A DNA stretch of 64,000 nt. Origin: Kosakonia radicincitans DSM 16656. GTDB lineage: Bacteria; Pseudomonadota; Gammaproteobacteria; Enterobacterales; Enterobacteriaceae. Position numbers and translations under genes: made by a program. The DNA lies in NCBI RefSeq assembly GCF_000280495.2, contig NZ_CP018016.1:2604001-2668000 (forward strand), written 5' to 3'. Of the stretch, positions 46,352 to 55,343 are shown piece after piece (the first letter of the stretch is position 1; each line of letters starts with the position of its first letter). The notes under the pieces are model-generated. The model was not told the origin of the DNA. It did not search any database and worked only from the letters and a program-made list of their open reading frames with translations.

Positions 46352-47023
46352 ATGCGTAATCATGCGTTGGTTAGCGTTGCCGTATTGACCGGTCTGCTGG
46401 CGTTATCAGGCTGCGCCTCAAAAGTGACCGCGCCGGAAAAATACTCCGGCTTTTTGAAAGATTATTCCGGCCTGCAGGAAACCACTTCAGCAACCGGCAA
46501 ACCGGTGCTGCGCTGGGTGGCGCCGGGATTTGACCCGGCAAAATATGACAGCATTGTTTATCACCCGGTAACCTATTATCCGGTAGCCAAACCCACCAGC
46601 CAGGTGAATCAACAGGTGCTGGATGGCGTACTCAATTACACCAACAGTAAATTGAAAGCCGCGGCGGCGGCGCGTAAACCACTGGTCACTTCGCCGGGTC
46701 AGCATAGCCTGATCTTCCGCGGTGCTATCACCGGCGTTGACGCCAGCAAACAGGGGTTGCAGTTCTACGAAGTGATCCCGGTGGCGATGGTGGTTGCGGG
46801 CACGCAGATGGCAACCGGCCACCGCACCATGAATACGCATCTCTACTTTGAAGGTGAGCTGATTGATGCCCAAACCAATGCGCCGGTACTGAAAGTGGTG
46901 CGCAAAGGAGAGGGCAAAGATGTAAGCAATGAAAAGGCGCAGGTCACCGTCGATTCCCTGAAACAGGTGATTGACGATATGGCGACCGACGCCACGATGT
47001 TTGATATAAGCTCAGTCAGATAA
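46352..47023 (+). CDS. ydcL: YdcL lipoprotein (DUF3313)
   Basis: A 223-residue lipoprotein orthologous to E. coli YdcL. Lipobox LSGC with the lipidated Cys at residue 22 and Ala at +2, suggesting outer-membrane sorting. Conserved KYSGFL, YSGLQETTSATGKPVLRWV and GTQMATGHRTMNT segments. E. coli YdcL can affect persister formation and growth arrest; here only its family membership is certain. AGGGA lies 7 bases before the ATG. A structured terminator follows. Confidence 0.93.
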   Translation: MRNHALVSVAVLTGLLALSGCASKVTAPEKYSGFLKDYSGLQETTSATGKPVLRWVAPGFDPAKYDSIVYHPVTYYPVAKPTSQVNQQVLDGVLNYTNSKLKAAAAARKPLVTSPGQHSLIFRGAITGVDASKQGLQFYEVIPVAMVVAGTQMATGHRTMNTHLYFEGELIDAQTNAPVLKVVRKGEGKDVSNEKAQVTVDSLKQVIDDMATDATMFDISSVR

Positions 47024-47069
47024 GCAGAACGTATTGTAAATTAAACCGATTTTTCGACTGACTGAGTTC

Positions 47070-47111
47070 AACTGGCTGCAAAGGGGCATACTTCCTTTCA
47101 GCCAGTTTTTT
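47070..47111 (+). terminator. Terminator of ydcL
   Basis: AACTGGCTG...CAGCCAGTT with additional inner pairing (AAAGG/CCTTT) followed by TTTTT, about 45 bp past the stop. Confidence 0.8.
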
Positions 47112-47187
47112 ATTGAACAGCCTGTGCGAAAAAGCGATCGTGATGGGGCGCGCTGTACGTAGCGAGCAGTCTGCTACCACAGATAAC

Positions 47188-47216
47188 CCCCAGGGATCGC
47201 ATTAAGATCCCTGGGG
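47188..47216. repeat. Perfect 11-bp inverted repeat in the ydcL-DMT gap
   Basis: CCCCAGGGATC, 7-nt loop GCATTAA, GATCCCTGGGG. It lies between two convergent genes but lacks a T run on either side, so it is not a clear terminator. The surrounding bases 47120-47275 contain no gene I recognise. Confidence 0.6.
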
Positions 47217-47277
47217 CATCGCCGTTAATTTTTTAGACGGATGTACGGTCGATATTTTCCTGTGCCCAACTGGGGCA

Positions 47278-48192
47278 TCAGCAAACGTTAGCTTTACGCC
47301 GCCATCCGCGTCCGCCCAGCCAGTTTTCCGGGCGGGCAAACATCACCAGATTGCCGGTGAGGATCAGCAGTAAACCGGCAATCGCATTCAGATGCCAGAC
47401 GTAACCCTCATAAAAGGTCGAAATGCTCAGCGCAACCAGCGGAAACAGCAAGGTGCTGTACGCGGCTTTGCTCGGACCAATGCGGCCAACCAGCGTAAAA
47501 TAGGCACCAAAGCCGATCACCGAGCCAAACAACGCCAGATAGAGCAGCGCGCCGAGGTAGCTTGTCGTCCACTGCGGCGTAAAATCGTCGCCGCGCAGCA
47601 GGCCAATTATTCCCATGATCAGCGTGCCGTACAGCATCGCCCAGCTATTGGTGGTCAGGGTTTCCAGCCCTTTACGCTGATGGCGCAGGCTTATCATATT
47701 GCCAAACGAAAAGCCCAGTGTCCCCAGCGCCGACAGACCGATACCCAGCAGCAGAGAGCTGCTCCAGCCGCTGGTGACCAGATCTTCCCAGAACAGCGTC
47801 ACAATACCAGTTAACCCCAGCGCAGCCGCAACAAAGAAGCGTGCAGGCGGTTTTTGCCCGAAAAACAGGTAGCTGTTAACGGCGTTAAACAGCACCGCCA
47901 TCGAAAAGATCACCGATTCCAGCCCGGTGTTAATCCACGCGGCGGCGGTATAAAAACACCAGAAGTTAAAGCCGAAGACACAACTGCCTTGCAGCAGACA
48001 AAACAGGTGATCGCGCAGCGGTAAACCACGCAGTTTGCGGCGAACCAGCAGCACCAGCATGATTGCCGCCGTTGCCAGCGCAAAACGCCAGAAAATCGAC
48101 ACCGGCGCGGGCACCGGGCCTTGTTGCAGAAAAATCGCAATCCACGTAGTTCCCCAAATAACCACCACCAGACCGTACAGCAATGCGTTCAT
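47278..48192 (-). CDS. DMT-superfamily EamA transporter
   Basis: A 304-residue ten-helix exporter of the drug/metabolite family with two EamA repeats (for example VVIWGTTWIAIFLQQGPVPAPVSIFWRF and LGLSALGTLGFSFGN). Such proteins often export amino acids or metabolites. The start at ATG 48192 (MNALLYG) has CGGAA 6 bases upstream; ATG 48198 is also possible. Divergent from an AraC regulator gene, which probably controls it. Convergent with ydcL. Confidence 0.88.
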   Translation of the reverse strand: MNALLYGLVVVIWGTTWIAIFLQQGPVPAPVSIFWRFALATAAIMLVLLVRRKLRGLPLRDHLFCLLQGSCVFGFNFWCFYTAAAWINTGLESVIFSMAVLFNAVNSYLFFGQKPPARFFVAAALGLTGIVTLFWEDLVTSGWSSSLLLGIGLSALGTLGFSFGNMISLRHQRKGLETLTTNSWAMLYGTLIMGIIGLLRGDDFTPQWTTSYLGALLYLALFGSVIGFGAYFTLVGRIGPSKAAYSTLLFPLVALSISTFYEGYVWHLNAIAGLLLILTGNLVMFARPENWLGGRGWRRKANVC

Positions 48193-48365
48193 AGTCATTT
48201 CCGATGCGAAAAACGAACCCTGAGTGTGGCAAAACGCGGGCAGGGGCGATTGCACGGGGTTGCGCCGGACTTGCATATTCTTGCGCTTTTCTTCACACAA
48301 CGCTGGAATCCGGCTTCAGCTATTCATAGACTGGGGTTCTGGTTGATCAATGATAAATTCCGCGA

Positions 48366-49241
48366 ATGCCTGACCACTACGAAGCCTTTGAAAATCTGAG
48401 CAAACACAACACCGTTTTGCACAATTCGGTGGCACTTCACTCTGGCATTCAACTGGCCGTCTGGTCGAACAAACGCGACAACATTACGCAGTACTGCAAC
48501 CACCATACGCTGAGCCTGTACGTGGCCGATGGCTACGAGAGCTACCACAAAACTGCGTATGGCTGGAAAAACGGCGGCGGGCCGGATCGTTTTTGTCTGA
48601 TGCCGAAAGAGAGCGAATCGGTGTGGGATATTCGCGATGATTTGACCTTCGTCCACCTTTACTGCACTGATGAGCATCTGCGGGACGTTGGGGAGCGGGT
48701 CTGGGATCGCAGCCCGGCCGCATTCACCCTTGATGAGAAAACCTTCTCGCAGGATGCGCGCATCACCGCGCTTTATCGCCAGTTTCTGCTGGATTGCGAC
48801 TGGCAGCAAAACGCCAACCAGCTTACGCTGAGCACCGCTTCAACACTGCTGCTGACGCATCTGGTGCAGCACTACAGCAATGTGCAGTGGCAATTGCCCG
48901 TGGTGAATGGCGGTCTGGCACCGGTGGCGCTGCGTAATGTGCTGGATTATATCGAAGCGCATCTGGCGCAGCCGTTGTTGCTGTCGGATCTGGCGGCGCA
49001 GGTTGCGCTCAGTGAATATCACTTTGCCCGCATGTTTCGCCAGTCGATGGGTGTTGCGCCGCACCAGTTTGTGATGCAGCGCCGGATGGTAAGGGCCAAC
49101 GATCTGTTGCTCAACAGCACTCTTCCGCTGACCGATATTGCCCTGGCCTGCGGTTTTAGTTCCGCCAGCCACTTCAGCAACCGCTTTAAAGCAGCAAAAG
49201 GGTTGACGCCGTCACAGCTACGCGCGGCGCGCCAGCGTTAA
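48366..49241 (+). CDS. AraC-family transcriptional regulator
   Basis: A 291-residue AraC/XylS regulator. The C-terminal double helix-turn-helix is seen at about 190-290 (LSDLAAQVALSEYHFARMFRQSMGVAPHQFVMQRR and LPLTDIALACGFSSASHFSNRFKAAKGLTPSQLR). The N-terminal domain, cupin-like but not of the AraC arabinose type, should sense an unknown ligand. It is divergent from the DMT transporter, 173 bp away. Its 3' end overlaps ydcO on the other strand by 24 bp, a convergent arrangement. Shine-Dalgarno is weak. Confidence 0.9.
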   Translation: MPDHYEAFENLSKHNTVLHNSVALHSGIQLAVWSNKRDNITQYCNHHTLSLYVADGYESYHKTAYGWKNGGGPDRFCLMPKESESVWDIRDDLTFVHLYCTDEHLRDVGERVWDRSPAAFTLDEKTFSQDARITALYRQFLLDCDWQQNANQLTLSTASTLLLTHLVQHYSNVQWQLPVVNGGLAPVALRNVLDYIEAHLAQPLLLSDLAAQVALSEYHFARMFRQSMGVAPHQFVMQRRMVRANDLLLNSTLPLTDIALACGFSSASHFSNRFKAAKGLTPSQLRAARQR

Positions 49242-50402
49242 TGCGCCGTAGCAGATACCGCCTGCCACTAATCCCCAGAATGCCGAACCAATGCCCAGCA
49301 ACGTGACCCCGCTGGCAGTTACCAGGAAGGTGACAATGGCCGCATCGCGATCCGTTTCCTTAACCAGCGCCTGATGCAGACTACCGCTGATCGTGCCCAA
49401 TAACGCCAGACCGGCGAGCGTCTGGATCCAGCTCAACGGCAGGGCGGCCAGCAGCCCGCTGATCGAGCCGCCAAATATTCCCGCCAGCAGATAAAACAGG
49501 CCAGCCGCCGCCGCTGCCACCCAGCGTTTACTGGCGTCCGGGTGCGCATCCGGGCTTTGGCAAATGGCTGCCGTAATCGCCGCAATACAGATCGAATAGA
49601 CACCAAACGGTGAGAACAATAGCGCCAGCGCGCCGGTAAAAATAATCAGCGGTGAAACCGGAATGGTGTAACCGGAAGCCTGCATCGTGGCGAAACCGGG
49701 AGCATTTTGCGACGCCATTGTCACCAGAAAAAAGGGAATGCCGATGCTGATAAGCGATGTCCAGCGAAACTCCGGCGCGGTGTAAACCGGAGCAACGACG
49801 GAAAGTGTCAGTCGATCCGTGACAACGTCACCATGCAGAATAGCGACCAGTGCGCCAATAATTAATGTTGCAACAATAGCATAGCGCGGGGCGAGGGCTT
49901 TACAGACCAGCCAGGCCAGTAGCATACTGCCGCACAACGCAAAATGGCCCTCAATATTGGTGAAGGCTTGCAAGCCAAAACGCAGCAGAATACCGGCCAG
50001 CATCGCGGCCGCCAGCGTGTGCGGAATGATTTTCATCAACCGGGCGAATAACCCTGTGACGCCGCACAACACGATGAGCGCGTTGGCAAAGATAAAGATA
50101 CCGACCGCTTCACCGGGCGTTGCACCTTGCAGGCTGGTCGCCAGCAGCGCCGCGCCGGGGGTAGACCAGGCAGTGAGTACCGGCATGCGATACCAGAGCG
50201 TCAGCGCCAGCGTGCTGATGCCCATGCCGAAGCCAAGCGCGGTCATCCATCCGGCGATTTGCGCCGGGCTCGCGCCAGCAGCGGAGGCCGCCTGCCAGAT
50301 AATAGCGGCAGAGCTTGCGTAGCCGACCAGCACGGCGACGAAGCCCGCCAGAATGCTGGTAAACGGCAGCGAAGAGGTTGTGGAAAACGTGGCAAGACGC
50401 AT
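49218..50402 (-). CDS. ydcO: BenE-family inner-membrane transporter YdcO
   Basis: A 394-residue benzoate/H+ symporter-family protein with about 11-12 membrane segments, orthologous to E. coli YdcO. Seen: GFVAVLVGYASSAAIIWQAA, WMTALGFGMGISTLALTLWYRMP and LSVVAPVYTAPEF. The substrate of YdcO has not been established; SutR control suggests a role in sulfur or sulfonate use. The ATG at 50402 has AAGGAG 5 bases upstream; the longer frame to 50489 is not supported. Divergent from sutR, with two operator-like repeats between them. Confidence 0.94.
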   Translation of the reverse strand: MRLATFSTTSSLPFTSILAGFVAVLVGYASSAAIIWQAASAAGASPAQIAGWMTALGFGMGISTLALTLWYRMPVLTAWSTPGAALLATSLQGATPGEAVGIFIFANALIVLCGVTGLFARLMKIIPHTLAAAMLAGILLRFGLQAFTNIEGHFALCGSMLLAWLVCKALAPRYAIVATLIIGALVAILHGDVVTDRLTLSVVAPVYTAPEFRWTSLISIGIPFFLVTMASQNAPGFATMQASGYTIPVSPLIIFTGALALLFSPFGVYSICIAAITAAICQSPDAHPDASKRWVAAAAAGLFYLLAGIFGGSISGLLAALPLSWIQTLAGLALLGTISGSLHQALVKETDRDAAIVTFLVTASGVTLLGIGSAFWGLVAGGICYGALTLARRA

Positions 50403-50413
50403 TGGCGCTCCTT

Positions 50414-50456
50414 GTGCGTTATAGCATTCGGATAATTTAGCATCGTGCGCTATAGC
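50414..50456. promoter_or_regulatory. Pair of operator-like repeats between ydcO and sutR
   Basis: GTGCGTTATAGC at 50414-50425 and GTGCGCTATAGC at 50445-50456 are direct repeats 31 bp apart, about three helical turns. The second extends to the perfect palindrome CGCTATAGCG; the first is the imperfect palindrome GCGTTATAGC. They lie between divergent ydcO and sutR and are the best candidates for SutR binding. Confidence 0.6.
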
Positions 50457-50478
50457 GTACAAGTAAGCAGGAGGAATA

Positions 50479-51072
50479 ATGGATCTCACCGTTTATCTGG
50501 CAACTACGCTGAAAAGCCTGCGTCAGGGACGCGGCTGGAGCCTTTCCCGCCTGGCAGAGGAGACGGGCGTTTCCAAAGCGATGCTCGGGCAGATAGAACG
50601 CAACGAATCCAGTCCGACCGTCTCGACGTTATGGAAAATCGCCACCGGCCTGAATGTTCCTTTCTCCACTTTTATTGCGCCGCCGGAAGAGGAAACGCCG
50701 CGGGCCTACGATCCGCAGCAGCAGGCGATGGTGGTCACGCCAATTTTCCCGTGGGACGAGAAGCTGCACTTTGATCTCTTCTCGATTAATCTCGCGCCTG
50801 GTGCTCTCAGCGAATCCACGCCGCACGAAGCCGGAGTTATCGAGCATGTGATTGTGATTAGCGGAGTGCTGGATATGTGCATTAACGGGCAGTGGCGAAC
50901 CATCGCGGCGGGCAGCGGCCTGCGTTTTGCCGGGGATGAAGCGCATGCCTACCGTAACAGTACGGCGCAAACAACGCATTTCCACTCGCTTATCCATTAC
51001 CCAAAAGAAAAAGCCGCAAGCAAACCTGCGGCAAAAACGACGACGATTAACGAATCAGACAACCCTGAATAA
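50479..51072 (+). CDS. sutR: XRE-cupin transcriptional regulator SutR (YdcN)
   Basis: A 197-residue regulator with an N-terminal XRE helix-turn-helix (about residues 8-62, LKSLRQGRGWSLSRLAEETGVSKAML) and a C-terminal cupin (about 100-180, HEAGVIEHVIVISG, HFHSLIHYP), orthologous to E. coli SutR (178 residues). SutR represses sulfur-utilisation genes in E. coli. The extra C-terminal 15-20 residues are rich in Lys, Ala and Thr. AGGAGG lies 4-5 bases upstream of the ATG. Divergent from ydcO. Confidence 0.94.
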   Translation: MDLTVYLATTLKSLRQGRGWSLSRLAEETGVSKAMLGQIERNESSPTVSTLWKIATGLNVPFSTFIAPPEEETPRAYDPQQQAMVVTPIFPWDEKLHFDLFSINLAPGALSESTPHEAGVIEHVIVISGVLDMCINGQWRTIAAGSGLRFAGDEAHAYRNSTAQTTHFHSLIHYPKEKAASKPAAKTTTINESDNPE

Positions 51073-51290
51073 TTCGGGGAGCAGCCTCCTGCAACCTGAA
51101 GTATGACGGGTTAACAACGTGACGAGGAATGTCCGAGTCACCACCTTACTGTTAAGCGAAACGCAGCGGAAATAGCAATTTCGACATTGCATTACCAGCT
51201 GGCGCAAATTCCCCCTGCGGCAGGTGGTGAAACGCCCCGGTTGTGACTACAATAGCCGCCATTTTGTACATAATGGATAACGACGATTGT

Positions 51291-53249
51291 ATGCGCCTGC
51301 AACCCCATCATCTTGAACTGTTAAGCCCGGCCCGCGATGCCGCCATTGCCCGTGAGGCTATCCTGCACGGCGCGGACGCCGTCTACATTGGCGGGCCGGG
51401 TTTTGGCGCTCGCCACAATGCCGGTAACAGCCTGCAGGATATCGCTGAGCTGGTGCCGTTCGCCCATCGCTACGGTGCGAAAGTGTTTATCACCCTGAAC
51501 ACCATCCTTCACGATGACGAACTGGAACCGGCGCAGCGCCTGATAGGCGAACTCTACCAGGCGGGTGTTGATGCGCTGATTGTGCAGGATATGGGCATTC
51601 TTGAGCTGGATATTCCGCCAATTGAGCTGCACGCCAGCACCCAGTGCGATATCCGTAGCGTGGAAAAAGCCAAATTCCTTTCTGATGTGGGTTTCAGCCA
51701 GATCGTTCTGGCGCGTGAACTCAACCTTGAGCAGATCCGCGCCATTCACAACGCGACGGACTCCACCATCGAGTTCTTTATTCACGGCGCGCTGTGCGTA
51801 GCGTATTCAGGACAGTGCAACATTTCCCATGCACAAACCGGGCGCAGCGCCAACCGTGGCGACTGCTCGCAGGCCTGTCGTCTGCCGTACACCCTGAAAG
51901 ACGATCAGGGACGCGTAGTGGCCTATGAAAAACACCTGCTGTCGATGAAAGATAATGATCAGACCGCCAACCTGGCGGCGTTGATCGACGCAGGCGTGCG
52001 CTCTTTCAAGATTGAAGGGCGCTACAAAGACATGAGCTACGTGAAAAACATCACCGCGCATTACCGCCAGATGCTCGATGCGATTATTGAAGATCGTGGC
52101 GACCTCGCGCGCGCTTCCGCCGGGCGTACCGAGCACTTCTTTATTCCCTCGACGGACAAAACGTTCCATCGTGGCAGCACCGACTACTTTGTTAATGCGC
52201 GCAAAGGCGATATTGGCGCCTTCGATTCACCGAAATTTATCGGCCTGCCGGTCGGTGAAGTGCTGAAAGTGGGCAAAGATCATCTCGATGTTGAAGTTAC
52301 CGAGCCGCTGGCGAACGGTGATGGCCTGAACGTGCTGGTGAAACGTGAAGTGGTCGGTTTTCGCGTCAACGTGGCGGAGAAAACCGCCGAAAATCGTTAT
52401 CGCGTGTTCCCGAACGAAATGCCGGACGTGCTGAAAACCCTGCGTCCGCATCATCCGCTGAACCGCAACCTCGATCACAACTGGCAGCAGGCGTTGCTGA
52501 AAACTTCCAGTGAACGCCGTGTCGCGGTGGATATTGAGCTGGGCGGCTGGCAGGAGCAACTGGTGTTAACGCTGACCAGCGAAGATGGCGTGTCGGTAAC
52601 GCATACGCTGGAAGGGCAATTCGACGAAGCCAACAACGCGCAAAAAGCGCTGGATAATCTGAAAGATGGCCTGATGAAGCTGGGGCAAACTCGCTACTAC
52701 GCCAAAGAGGTTCAGGTCAATCTGCCTGGCGCGCTGTTTGTGCCCAACAGCCAGCTTAACCAGTTACGCCGTGAAGCGGTGGAGATGCTGGAAGAGGCGC
52801 GTCTGGCTAACTACCAGCGCGGCAGCCGTAAAGCGGTAGCCACGCCGCCGCCGGTCTACCCGGAAACGCATCTTTCATTCCTTGCCAACGTTTATAACCA
52901 TAAAGCGCGTGAATTTTACCATCGCTACGGCGTACAGCTGATCGATGCCGCTTTTGAAGCGCACGAAGAGAAGGGCGACGTACCGGTGATGATCACCAAG
53001 CACTGCCTGCGTTTTGCCTTCAACCTGTGCCCGAAACAGGCGAAAGGCAATATCAAAAGCTGGCGCGCCACGCCGATGCAACTGGTGCACGGTGATGAAG
53101 TGCTGACGCTGAAATTTGATTGCCGTCCGTGCGAAATGCATGTGATTGGGAAAATTAAAAACCACATCCTGAAGATGCCGCTCTCCGGCAGCGTGGTGGC
53201 GTCCATCAGCCCGGATGATTTGCTGAAGACGTTACCGAAAAACAGATAG
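51291..53249 (+). CDS. rlhA: 23S rRNA C2501 hydroxylase RlhA (peptidase U32 family)
   Basis: A 652-residue U32-family protein orthologous to E. coli RlhA (YdcP), which introduces 5-hydroxycytidine at 23S rRNA C2501 and responds to iron and prephenate. The U32 signature is seen: ARDAAIAREAILHGADAVYIGGP, LNTILHDDELEPAQ, HGALCVAYSGQCNISHAQTGRSANRGDCSQACR with the cysteines of the putative Fe-S or metal site, and NLCPKQAKGNIKSW...CRPCEMHVIGKIKN at the C-terminus. The start at 51291 (MRLQPHHLELL) fits the orthologue; ATG 51273 adds six residues. Neither has a clear Shine-Dalgarno. Confidence 0.94.
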   Translation: MRLQPHHLELLSPARDAAIAREAILHGADAVYIGGPGFGARHNAGNSLQDIAELVPFAHRYGAKVFITLNTILHDDELEPAQRLIGELYQAGVDALIVQDMGILELDIPPIELHASTQCDIRSVEKAKFLSDVGFSQIVLARELNLEQIRAIHNATDSTIEFFIHGALCVAYSGQCNISHAQTGRSANRGDCSQACRLPYTLKDDQGRVVAYEKHLLSMKDNDQTANLAALIDAGVRSFKIEGRYKDMSYVKNITAHYRQMLDAIIEDRGDLARASAGRTEHFFIPSTDKTFHRGSTDYFVNARKGDIGAFDSPKFIGLPVGEVLKVGKDHLDVEVTEPLANGDGLNVLVKREVVGFRVNVAEKTAENRYRVFPNEMPDVLKTLRPHHPLNRNLDHNWQQALLKTSSERRVAVDIELGGWQEQLVLTLTSEDGVSVTHTLEGQFDEANNAQKALDNLKDGLMKLGQTRYYAKEVQVNLPGALFVPNSQLNQLRREAVEMLEEARLANYQRGSRKAVATPPPVYPETHLSFLANVYNHKAREFYHRYGVQLIDAAFEAHEEKGDVPVMITKHCLRFAFNLCPKQAKGNIKSWRATPMQLVHGDEVLTLKFDCRPCEMHVIGKIKNHILKMPLSGSVVASISPDDLLKTLPKNR

Positions 53250-53250
53250 C

Positions 53251-53280
53251 AAAACGGGTGGCTAAGCCACCCGTTTTTTT
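53251..53280. terminator. Terminator of rlhA
   Basis: AAACGGGTGGC-TAA-GCCACCCGTTT followed by a T run; it overlaps the stop of the convergent small gene and can serve both strands. Confidence 0.92.
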
Positions 53281-53533
53281 AGCGGTTATCTTCCGGCAGC
53301 GGCGGTTTTTTACCGTGCTCGTCTTTGTGCTTGTCGTTATGTTTTTCATCATGACGCGGCGCTTTATCGCCCTTGTGTTTCGGCGGCGGCGCTTCGCGCG
53401 ACGGCTTCTTATCACCTTTATGGTGTTCGCCGGTTGGGTATTGATCCTGCGGTACCGGCGGACGATCGTCAGCAAATACCATTGAAGAGAAGCTCACGGC
53501 CAGAATGGCAGACATCAGTGCAATCTTTTTCAT
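53279..53533 (-). CDS. Small periplasmic protein, highly charged and Pro/Lys/His-rich
   Basis: An 84-residue protein with a signal peptide (MKKIALMSAILAVSFSSMVFA, cut near residue 21). The mature part is low-complexity and hydrophilic, full of Lys, His, Asp and Pro (for example GEHHKGDKKPSREAPP and DKHKDEHGKKPP). It occupies the position of yncJ next to rlhA in E. coli, but I do not recognise it as YncJ by sequence. A metal- or polyanion-binding role is possible because of the histidines. Function unknown. Confidence 0.72.
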   Translation of the reverse strand: MKKIALMSAILAVSFSSMVFADDRPPVPQDQYPTGEHHKGDKKPSREAPPPKHKGDKAPRHDEKHNDKHKDEHGKKPPLPEDNR

Positions 53534-53603
53534 ATTACGTCCTTACACGCGCTATTGCGTGGCGCTGATTTCACGCCAAAAAAGTGAAGATTTTATGGAG
53601 CCA

Positions 53604-54566
53604 TTAACCTTCTGGAATATTCCTGGAAGATGACGGCAGATAGCGCCAGTAGGGCGGCGAACCGAAACTCGCCAGTAAGAAATCGATCACCACGCGGGTA
53701 TTGAGCGACGGGTATTTCCCGCCTGGATAGAGCAAATAAAGCGATTGCGCTTCGGCGGAATAGGTTGGCGAAAATTCCGCCATTAAATCGACCAGTTCAC
53801 CGCGATTCAGCATCTCGCCTATCTGCCAGTCCGGATAAAGCAGGATTCCGGCGTCATTTCTTGCCGCCTGGAGTAACAATTCGGCATTGTCAGAAACGAT
53901 TTTTGCCTGCGGGAAAAACTGATACTGCCGATCGCCCTGCTGAAAGCGCCAACGCTGCAGCCCGGTTTTTCCGCGATAAGCCAGTAACTGGTGATGTTGT
54001 AGCGCTTCCGGTGATTCTGGCCGCCCGTGACGGCGAAGATAGGCGGGCGTTGCCACCAGATGACAGCGCTGGCTGGCGATCAAGCGGCCATGCAGTTCTG
54101 AATCTTTCAGCGAGGCGATGCGCAGCAGCAGATCCGTGCCGTCGGCAAACGGATCGATATAGTCATCATTCAGGTTCAGCTCAATGTACAGCGCCGGGTA
54201 ACGCGCACTCAGTTCGCTGATGTGTGGGCCGATATGCCGTAAACCGAAGGAAGTTGGGGCGTTAATGCGAATGCGTCCACCGGGTTCGTTGCGCCGTTCG
54301 CCCACCTGCGTTTGCGCATCGGCAAGCTGCTGGAGCATGACGCGAAAGGCTTCGGCATAGATATGACCGGCATCGGTGGCCGTCACCGCGCGGGTGTTGC
54401 GATACAGCAGTTGCGTTTCCAGCGCCTGTTCCAGTTGCTGAACAACGCGGGAAAGCGATGAGGCGGCAATCCCTTCGTTCCGCGCCACTTCGGACAAATT
54501 CCCTTCGCGCACAATGGCAAGAAACAGGTGCATCGAACGGGCGCTAATCTGGCTAAGTGATTTCAT
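53604..54566 (-). CDS. LysR-family transcriptional regulator
   Basis: A 320-residue LysR regulator. HTH at about residues 10-68 (MHLFLAIVREGNLSEVARNEGIAASSLSRVVQQLE), then an effector domain (GRIRINAPTSFGLRHIG). The SLSRVVQQLE recognition helix and GHIYAEAFRVML belong to the CrgA/DsdC-like group. It is divergent from a nitroreductase gene 96 bp away and probably regulates it. Confidence 0.9.
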   Translation of the reverse strand: MKSLSQISARSMHLFLAIVREGNLSEVARNEGIAASSLSRVVQQLEQALETQLLYRNTRAVTATDAGHIYAEAFRVMLQQLADAQTQVGERRNEPGGRIRINAPTSFGLRHIGPHISELSARYPALYIELNLNDDYIDPFADGTDLLLRIASLKDSELHGRLIASQRCHLVATPAYLRRHGRPESPEALQHHQLLAYRGKTGLQRWRFQQGDRQYQFFPQAKIVSDNAELLLQAARNDAGILLYPDWQIGEMLNRGELVDLMAEFSPTYSAEAQSLYLLYPGGKYPSLNTRVVIDFLLASFGSPPYWRYLPSSSRNIPEG

Positions 54567-54662
54567 CTTTGCGTAATCCGCAATGGTCCATAGCGCATTG
54601 TAGTGTTTTTACGCACAGAGTTCATCGCTAACCTGTGAGAACGATAATCACCGGAGAGTATG

Positions 54663-55343
54663 ATGAATAACCCTGTTTTAGCATTCGATGAAACCGTCCG
54701 TTCGCGTTCGTCCGTTCGCGCATTTTTACCCACACCGCTGACTGATGAGCAGATCCGCGCGGTATTGCAGGATGCGCAATACTCACCGTCGAACTGCAAC
54801 ACGCAGCCGTGGCACGTGCATGTGGTTTCCGGCGAGACCAAAGATCGGCTGGCGAAAATGATGACGGCTAACGACCTGGAAGGGCTGCAGACGCCGGATT
54901 TCACTTTTTCTTATGAGGATTTCCACGGCGACTATATTGAACGCGCATACGAACAGGCGCGGCTTTACTACGAGGCTATCGGCATTGACCGCGACGATAA
55001 GGTTCGCCGCAAAGAAGCCTACCTGCGTAACTACCAGTTCTTTAATGCGCCGCACGCCGCGTTTCTGTTTATGCCGTCTTTTGGCGATAACATCCGCGTT
55101 GCGTCGGACATCGGCATGTACGCGCAAAGTTTTCTGCTGTCACTGACTGCGCGCGGTTTTGCCGGTATTCCGCAAACGATGCTCGGTTTTCACGCCGATA
55201 TGATCCGCGCCGAGCTGGGCGTTTCCGACGAATATCGTCTGCTGTTTGGCATCTCGTTTGGTTATGCCGATAAAAGCGCCGTTGCTGCCAATACCCGGAT
55301 GCCGCGCATACCGGTGGAAAGCAGTGTGGTGATGCACGGGTAA
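54663..55343 (+). CDS. Nitroreductase-family NAD(P)H-dependent oxidoreductase
   Basis: A 226-residue FMN-dependent nitroreductase. Seen: RSRSSVRAFLPTPLTDEQI and APSNCNTQPW-type string (YSPSNCNTQPWHVHVVSG) at the FMN phosphate site, and GFAGIPQTMLG and LLFGISFGYAD near the C-terminus. Family members reduce nitroaromatics or quinones. ATG 54663 has GGAG 6 bases upstream; ATG 54660 has only 3. Divergent from the LysR gene, forming a regulator-enzyme pair. Confidence 0.88.
   Translation: MNNPVLAFDETVRSRSSVRAFLPTPLTDEQIRAVLQDAQYSPSNCNTQPWHVHVVSGETKDRLAKMMTANDLEGLQTPDFTFSYEDFHGDYIERAYEQARLYYEAIGIDRDDKVRRKEAYLRNYQFFNAPHAAFLFMPSFGDNIRVASDIGMYAQSFLLSLTARGFAGIPQTMLGFHADMIRAELGVSDEYRLLFGISFGYADKSAVAANTRMPRIPVESSVVMHG

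Noticed and set aside
51243..51290. Longer rlhA start at 51243
   Set aside because: The extra 16 residues do not occur in the E. coli orthologue and there is no ribosome-binding site.
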